Source: Bdellovibrionales bacterium GWA1_52_35
GTDB taxonomy: Bacteria > Bdellovibrionota > UBA1018
NCBI GenBank assembly: GCA_001769805.1
Contig: MEPO01000021.1
Coordinates: 124,001 to 188,000, forward strand
Direction: 5' to 3'
Length of the DNA: 64,000 nucleotides
Positions within the stretch are counted from its first letter, which is position 1; each line of letters starts with the position of its first letter. Positions 59,648-64,000 of this stretch are shown here, piece after piece. Both the position numbers and the translations under genes were made by a program. The notes beneath the pieces were generated by a model. The model did not search any database. It worked only from the letters and a program-made list of their open reading frames with translations, and was not told where the DNA came from.

Positions 59648-61156
59648 TTAGGCCGAAAAGACCCCGTCAAACTCTTTCAAGCTCGCATTGATTGTCGCTT
59701 TGAGGGCATCGTCAATTTTACCCTTAGTGACGATTTCAGAAAAAATTTCCGGGTGTTTCTTTTCAACAAAATCAAATAGCTGCCGCTCGTATGCACCAAG
59801 CTTGTCGACCGGGTAACTATCCAGAAACCCGTTAGTGCCGGCGTAAATCATCAATACCTGCTTTTCAACGGACATCGGAACATATTGACCCTGTTTTAAA
59901 ATTTCAACCAGACGTTGACCACGTTGGAGCTGTCTCTGGGTCGCAACGTCGAGATCGCTACCGAACTGCGCGAATGCTGCCTTCTCGCGGTACTGGGCCA
60001 AGTCCAGACGAAGTGAGCCCGCGACCTGCTTCATGGCTTTCGTCTGGGCACTGCCGCCGACGCGGGAAACCGAAAGTCCGACGTTCACCGCCGGCCGGAC
60101 ACCGGAATAGAACAGGTCGGTTTCGAGGTAAATCTGTCCATCAGTAATAGATATCACATTGGTCGGAATGTACGCAGAGACATCACCGGCCTGGGTTTCA
60201 ATAATCGGGAGCGCGGTCAAAGAACCGCCACCAAGCGCATCTGAAAGCTTCGCTGCGCGTTCAAGCAGACGCGAGTGCAAATAAAAGACGTCGCCAGGAT
60301 AAGCTTCGCGACCCGGAGGACGGCGCAGAAGCAACGAGAGCTGCCGATAGGCTTGCGCCTGCTTAGTCAGATCATCGTAAACAATCAAAGCATGCATTCC
60401 GTTATCACGGAACCATTCGCCCATGGTCACACCGGCATAAGCTGCCAGGAATTGCATCGGGGCCTGCTCGGAAGCAGAAGCCGCTACGATAATTGTATGC
60501 TCCAACGCACCTTGCTGACGGAGTTTATCTACAACCTGTGCAACCGTGGATTGCTTCTGGCCGATGGCAACGTAAATACAAAATACGTTGCGGCCCTTCT
60601 GGTTGATAATTGTGTCAATTGCGAGTGCGGTCTTTCCGGTCTGCCGATCGCCAATGATCAATTCGCGCTGTCCGCGTCCAATTGGAATCATGGAATCAAC
60701 GGCTTTCAATCCGGTCTGCAGGGGTTCTTTTACCGACTGTCGAGCGACAATTCCGGGGGCTTTGATTTCCACTTTCCGGAATTCCTTGCCGCCCAGCTCA
60801 CCTTTACCATCAATGGGTAAACCCAAGGCATTCACTACACGGCCCAAGAGCTCCTTGCCCACCGGTACCTGAACAATTCGTCCGGTACGCTTGACGGTCG
60901 AACCTTCTTTAATCAGCGTATCGTCACCGAGAACCGCGATTCCAACGCTTTCCTCTTCCAGGTTGAGAACCATTCCGGAAACATTATTACCGAAATCAAC
61001 CAGCTCTCCTGCCATGGCCTTCTCAAGTCCATAAACCTTTGCGACGCTGTCGCCTACGGCGACCACGGTCCCGGTCTCGGAAATATCGAGTTTCTTATCG
61101 AAGTCCGAAAGCTGAGTTTTCAGGATCTGGGTAATTTCTTCTGGACGAATCTGCAT
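59648..61156 (-). CDS. atpA: ATP synthase alpha subunit
   Basis: A 502-residue non-catalytic nucleotide-binding subunit with [15 protein letters not shown] near residue 168 and [19 protein letters not shown] near 365. Start ATG with a normal F1-alpha N-terminus ([21 protein letters not shown]). It follows atpH by 23 bases. Confidence 0.98.
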   Translation of the reverse strand: MQIRPEEITQILKTQLSDFDKKLDISETGTVVAVGDSVAKVYGLEKAMAGELVDFGNNVSGMVLNLEEESVGIAVLGDDTLIKEGSTVKRTGRIVQVPVGKELLGRVVNALGLPIDGKGELGGKEFRKVEIKAPGIVARQSVKEPLQTGLKAVDSMIPIGRGQRELIIGDRQTGKTALAIDTIINQKGRNVFCIYVAIGQKQSTVAQVVDKLRQQGALEHTIIVAASASEQAPMQFLAAYAGVTMGEWFRDNGMHALIVYDDLTKQAQAYRQLSLLLRRPPGREAYPGDVFYLHSRLLERAAKLSDALGGGSLTALPIIETQAGDVSAYIPTNVISITDGQIYLETDLFYSGVRPAVNVGLSVSRVGGSAQTKAMKQVAGSLRLDLAQYREKAAFAQFGSDLDVATQRQLQRGQRLVEILKQGQYVPMSVEKQVLMIYAGTNGFLDSYPVDKLGAYERQLFDFVEKKHPEIFSEIVTKGKIDDALKATINASLKEFDGVFSA

Positions 61157-61179
61157 GCTTTCCTCGAATCAAATAAATG

Positions 61180-61722
61180 CTAAATAGTTAATCTGTCACG
61201 AAGGCGTTCTAGCTCAGCACGGAGAGTGCCATCATATGTCACTCCACCCACATGAGCCTTAACTCCTGCCAAAAGAGAAGAATCGGTAGAAACCTCGAAT
61301 GCTACCTTTTTTCCAAGCTTCTTGCTGAACACGTTGGTGAGCTCTTCGATATCCGCTGTAGCCAGCTGCTCTGCGGAAACGAGCGTCCCCGCCATGCCGC
61401 CGTTGGCGGCCAGGCGGATTTTATAAAACGCCTCTCGTACCGCGGGAAGCTCCGAGAAGCGACCCTTTCGCGCCAGCAGTTTTAGGAAATCCAGCACCAG
61501 CTTCGGTGCCTCCGACTTACTAAAAACCGCATCCAATACAGCGCCTTTTTCTTTGGCGCTTGCGAGTGGTCCGTTCAGCACAATTCGAAGTTCCTTATGC
61601 CCGGCCACAAGCGCCACGAGCTTATCAATCTCTGCGGCAATCTGGTCCAATTGCAGTTCGGTTTTTGTGGAGTCGATTGCTGCCTCGTAGAGCGCCTTTG
61701 CGTAGGAGTGTGCGACGCTCAT
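61180..61722 (-). CDS. atpH: ATP synthase delta subunit
   Basis: A 180-residue peripheral stalk subunit: AHSYAKALYEAAIDSTKTE start and the C-terminal ELTNVFSKKLGKKVAFEVSTDSSLLAGVKAHVGG typical of the delta/OSCP family. Overlaps the atpF stop by 4 bases. Confidence 0.95.
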   Translation of the reverse strand: MSVAHSYAKALYEAAIDSTKTELQLDQIAAEIDKLVALVAGHKELRIVLNGPLASAKEKGAVLDAVFSKSEAPKLVLDFLKLLARKGRFSELPAVREAFYKIRLAANGGMAGTLVSAEQLATADIEELTNVFSKKLGKKVAFEVSTDSSLLAGVKAHVGGVTYDGTLRAELERLRDRLTI

Positions 61723-62192
61723 TGGGAACCCCCCACTTGGCGGGCAAAATCGTTACGAATCTTAGAATGATCGGCAGACGAAAGTTTGGTTGAAATGATC
61801 TTGGCCGCACGACTCAGGACTGCTTCGCCCAGCTCCTTGGATAATTCGCTCTTAAGCTCATTCCTCAAGGTCATCGCAGCATTTTTGGCATCCGACTGGA
61901 TGTTGACAGAGAGCTTCTGGGCTTGAGCCAGAATTCGCGCTTTCATCTCGAGTGCATCTTGTCTGGACGTCATTCGCAAACTTTCTATTTCTGAATCCAC
62001 GGAAGAAAGTCGCGTTACAAATTCGTCGTATTTTATTTTTGATTCACGCAGCATACCCTGCGATTTCTGCAGCTCCGTGGCCACGGAATGGTGACGAGCT
62101 TTCACAAAATCCTTGATCGGCTGCCGCAGAAAATAAAACAGCACCGCAAGCAGGATAAGAAGGTTTATGGATGGTAAAATCAAGGTGTTCAT
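61719..62192 (-). CDS. atpF: ATP synthase b subunit
   Basis: A 157-residue subunit with an N-terminal membrane helix (ILPSINLLILLAVLFYFL) and long helix with coiled-coil. The ATG at 62192 fits the family start; an in-frame upstream ATG at 62258 lies inside atpF'. Pairs with the b' subunit from the previous gene as a heterodimeric stalk. Confidence 0.9.
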   Translation of the reverse strand: MNTLILPSINLLILLAVLFYFLRQPIKDFVKARHHSVATELQKSQGMLRESKIKYDEFVTRLSSVDSEIESLRMTSRQDALEMKARILAQAQKLSVNIQSDAKNAAMTLRNELKSELSKELGEAVLSRAAKIISTKLSSADHSKIRNDFARQVGGSQ

Positions 62193-62202
62193 GGTTTTTA
62201 AT

Positions 62203-62646
62203 TTAAACCTTCCTTGAAAGAAGTTTTTCAGCAATTGCGGTGGCAAGCACATCAACATCGCCTTCCAACTGCTTCTTTAACTGATCCCGCTGGCCGGCGA
62301 TGGCTTCGGCAGTCGATTGGGTGATCTTCTTCGCCTCATCCCTTGCCTGACCAAGAATAGCTGATTCATCCGCGCGCGCAGCCTGTATTACGGATTCAAA
62401 GTCCCTGCGTGCTGCCGCGCGTTCCTGGGCAATTTTGTTTTTGTAGTCTTCGAATTTTGAATCGGCTTCGGACATCAGTTTTTCGGCCGCCTGTCTGTCC
62501 GTAATGATGCGCTGATGACGTAAATCAAATAGCTTCATAAACGGGCGGAAATACACCCGCGTAAGAACAAAGAACAAGACCGCAAAAACTGCGACTTGAA
62601 TGAAAAATGATCCATCCAAACCAAGCTGCTCGAGAATGGCGCTCAA
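62203..62646 (-). CDS. atpF': ATP synthase b' subunit
   Basis: A 147-residue protein with an N-terminal membrane helix (FFIQVAVFAVLFFVLTRVYF) followed by FMKLFDLRHQRIITDRQAAEKLMSEAD and a long helix rich in Ala/Glu/Arg. Two adjacent b-type genes indicate a b/b' stalk, as in several proteobacteria and cyanobacteria. Genes for the a and c subunits (atpB, atpE) are not in this cluster. Confidence 0.88.
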   Translation of the reverse strand: MSAILEQLGLDGSFFIQVAVFAVLFFVLTRVYFRPFMKLFDLRHQRIITDRQAAEKLMSEADSKFEDYKNKIAQERAAARRDFESVIQAARADESAILGQARDEAKKITQSTAEAIAGQRDQLKKQLEGDVDVLATAIAEKLLSRKV

Positions 62647-62711
62647 TTCAAACTCCTAAAATAGTTCAGAAACTTTAAAGTTGGCTAACATGCCCTGCCA
62701 ACACGGGTCAA

Positions 62712-63110
62712 CTAGGATTTCGAAACTGCGGCAAAAGCCTTGGTCATGCCAGGAGAGCTCTGAGCCATCTTGCTGACACCTTCGAAAATCACGCCCTCAT
62801 CAACGCTCAAGCTGGGGGTAAGAATATCTCCCCGAAAAATTGCCGGCCGGTGAATTTCAACCCGATGCTTCGCCCGGATGCTGCCATTCACTTCACCGCT
62901 GATGATCACGGCGCCGGCTTCGATTTCAGCATTCACCCGAGCGCCTTCGCTGATAACGAGCACATCGGGGGTAAATATCTCCCCGCGAAATACTCCGCCA
63001 ATCCTGACAGTGCCGGTGAAGCAAAGCTTCCCTTCAAATTCGCAGCCATGATCGATTACACCTGTAACCGCCGTGTCGGCCGCAGAAACCGTGAGTCGCT
63101 GATTTTTCAT
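62712..63110 (-). CDS. Bactofilin cytoskeletal protein
   Basis: A 132-residue beta-helix protein: DHGCEFEGKLCFTGTVRIGGVFRGEIFTPDVLVISEGARVNAEIEAGAVIISGEVNGSIRAKHRVEIH-type hexapeptide repeats (short parts only quoted: GTVRIGGVFRGEI, VNGSIRAKHRVEI). Bactofilins polymerise and organise chromosomes or cell-wall enzymes. The ATG overlaps the parB stop (ATGA), which suggests a shared role in chromosome placement, as known for BacM/BacNOP with ParABS. Confidence 0.92.
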   Translation of the reverse strand: MKNQRLTVSAADTAVTGVIDHGCEFEGKLCFTGTVRIGGVFRGEIFTPDVLVISEGARVNAEIEAGAVIISGEVNGSIRAKHRVEIHRPAIFRGDILTPSLSVDEGVIFEGVSKMAQSSPGMTKAFAAVSKS

Positions 63111-64000
63111 ACCTTCTGATTCTGCATGGCTTCCAGCAACCGATCAAGCTCTTGGCGTGAACTATAATGAAAAGTAATTTTGCCGCGGCGCTCCGAACCT
63201 TTAAGCTCCACTCGTGTCGACCAGACTCGAGTCAGATTTTGTGCAAGATTCACCAGGCGCGCTCTAACCGGCGAAAGAACGACTGCAGCTGAAATCGGCG
63301 GAACGGCGGCTGCGGAATCAATTACGGCACCCGACTTCATTTTATCAACGAGCGCCTCGGTGTCTCGAACGCTCATCCGGTATTCAATGATCTGCGCCCG
63401 AGCGCGAAGGCGAAGCTCGCTGTCCTCAAGACTCAGAAGAGCCTTACCATGTCCAAAGGTAAGAATACCTTTTTTCAAATCATCGATAATCGCCTCGGGA
63501 AGCCTGAGCAATCGAATGTGATTGGCCACGCTCGCCCGGTCTTTACCGACCTTAAGTGCAACTTCCTCTTGGGTCAGAGAAAAATCCTGAATGAGCTGAA
63601 AGTAAGCGAGCGCCGTATCAATGCAGTTCAGATTCTCGCGTTGAATATTTTCAATCAACGCAAGCTCGAGTGCTTCCCGATCAGTCGACCGGCGAATCAC
63701 TATGGGAATTTGCTTGAGTCCAGCTTTTTTTGCCGCCCGCAAACGCCGCTCGCCAGCGATCAGTTCGTACGAACCAATGGCAGTTTTCCGTACAACGAGC
63801 GGCTGGATGATTCCATTCTCACGAATGGACTGCGCGAGTTCCTCAATTGCGGCCGGATCAAACTCGCGGCGCGGCTGATATTGATTGACCTGAATGTCAT
63901 CGACAAAAGCGAGCGCAATTCCCATGTGCCGATCTTTATTAGCCTCGCTCGTCACAACGGGCGCTTGAACCGCAATCGACGCCGGTCCTGCCGAAATTGC
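63107..64000 (-). CDS. parB: Chromosome partitioning protein ParB (N-terminus outside window)
   Basis: 297 visible residues; the frame stays open to the window end, so the true start lies beyond base 64000. It has the ParB N-terminal NQYQPRREFDPAAIEELAQSIRENGIIQPLVVRK, the CTP-binding box GSYELIAGERRLRAAKKAG, and the helix-turn-helix LTQEEVALKVGKDRASVANHIRLLRLP that reads parS. The C-terminal dimerisation part ends LDRLLEAMQNQKV. No parS-like 16-mer was noticed in the window. parA is expected next, outside. Confidence 0.95.
   Translation of the reverse strand, partial: AISAGPASIAVQAPVVTSEANKDRHMGIALAFVDDIQVNQYQPRREFDPAAIEELAQSIRENGIIQPLVVRKTAIGSYELIAGERRLRAAKKAGLKQIPIVIRRSTDREALELALIENIQRENLNCIDTALAYFQLIQDFSLTQEEVALKVGKDRASVANHIRLLRLPEAIIDDLKKGILTFGHGKALLSLEDSELRLRARAQIIEYRMSVRDTEALVDKMKSGAVIDSAAAVPPISAAVVLSPVRARLVNLAQNLTRVWSTRVELKGSERRGKITFHYSSRQELDRLLEAMQNQKV

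Overview
The window is a compact chromosomal stretch of a flagellated Gram-negative bacterium. About 60 protein genes are packed with many 4-base stop/start overlaps. I see no insertion sequence, prophage, CRISPR array, tRNA or rRNA. Lipoproteins, BamD, TonB-like and LysM envelope proteins, outer-ring flagellar genes (flgH, flgI) and MurNAc recycling genes point to a two-membrane cell. FliW/CsrA/FlgM, paired b and b' ATP synthase subunits, a parB-bactofilin-atp gene order and adenosylcobalamin lysine fermentation genes fit the Bdellovibrionota/Oligoflexia or related deltaproteobacterial-type lineages. That placement is inference from gene content, not a phylogeny.

Layout. 1-750: truncated membrane PilZ-like protein. 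0.8-5.2 kb: ferredoxin, then a peptidoglycan sugar salvage set (AnmK facing MurU-like and AmgK-like genes) and an M48-like lipoprotein lacking its zinc motif. 5.3-10.2 kb: secreted protein, LysM lipoprotein, deoxynucleoside kinase, mitochondrial-like citrate synthase, TPR protein. 10.1-16.7 kb: outer-envelope lipoprotein, tiny LptM-like lipoprotein, lysA, then etfB-etfA and a membrane ETF:quinone oxidoreductase. 16.8-22.2 kb: a tightly coupled operon kdd-kamD-kamE-moxR-vwa. 22.5-29.8 kb: secreted protein, cold-shock protein, aldehyde dehydrogenase/M20 pair, TPR/BamD envelope genes. 29.9-39.3 kb: one flagellar operon flgF-flgG-flgA-flgH-flgI-orf-flgJ-flgM-flgN-flgK-flgL-csrA-fliW. 39.6-45.5 kb: folD and the glycine cleavage system (gcvT, gcvH, gcvP). 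45.5-54.3 kb: xseB-dxs-tlyA-pseudo-patatin-PBP1A-TonB-like operon and a divergent MltD-type transglycosylase. 54.2-56.6 kb: an unrecognised membrane-anchored protein. 56.8-64.0 kb: parB-bactofilin-atpF'-atpF-atpH-atpA-atpG-atpD-atpC.

How it works together. Lysine carbon probably enters through KamDE and Kdd; reducing power from acyl-CoA oxidation would go through ETF to the quinone pool. The glycine cleavage genes and folD feed one-carbon units into folate. AnmK, AmgK and MurU-like enzymes, PBP1A, MltD and the LysM protein form a cell-wall theme.

Most notable observations: a MoxR ATPase/VWA pair translationally coupled to the B12-dependent aminomutase (a candidate remodelling system), with a dnaX-like A9 slippery run between the two genes; several promoters whose -10 box lies about 6 bases before a start codon that lacks a Shine-Dalgarno site (candidate leaderless genes); two lipoproteins that keep an enzyme fold but have lost the catalytic residues; and an aldehyde dehydrogenase with a reciprocal Asn-to-Asp and Glu-to-Gln change in its active site.
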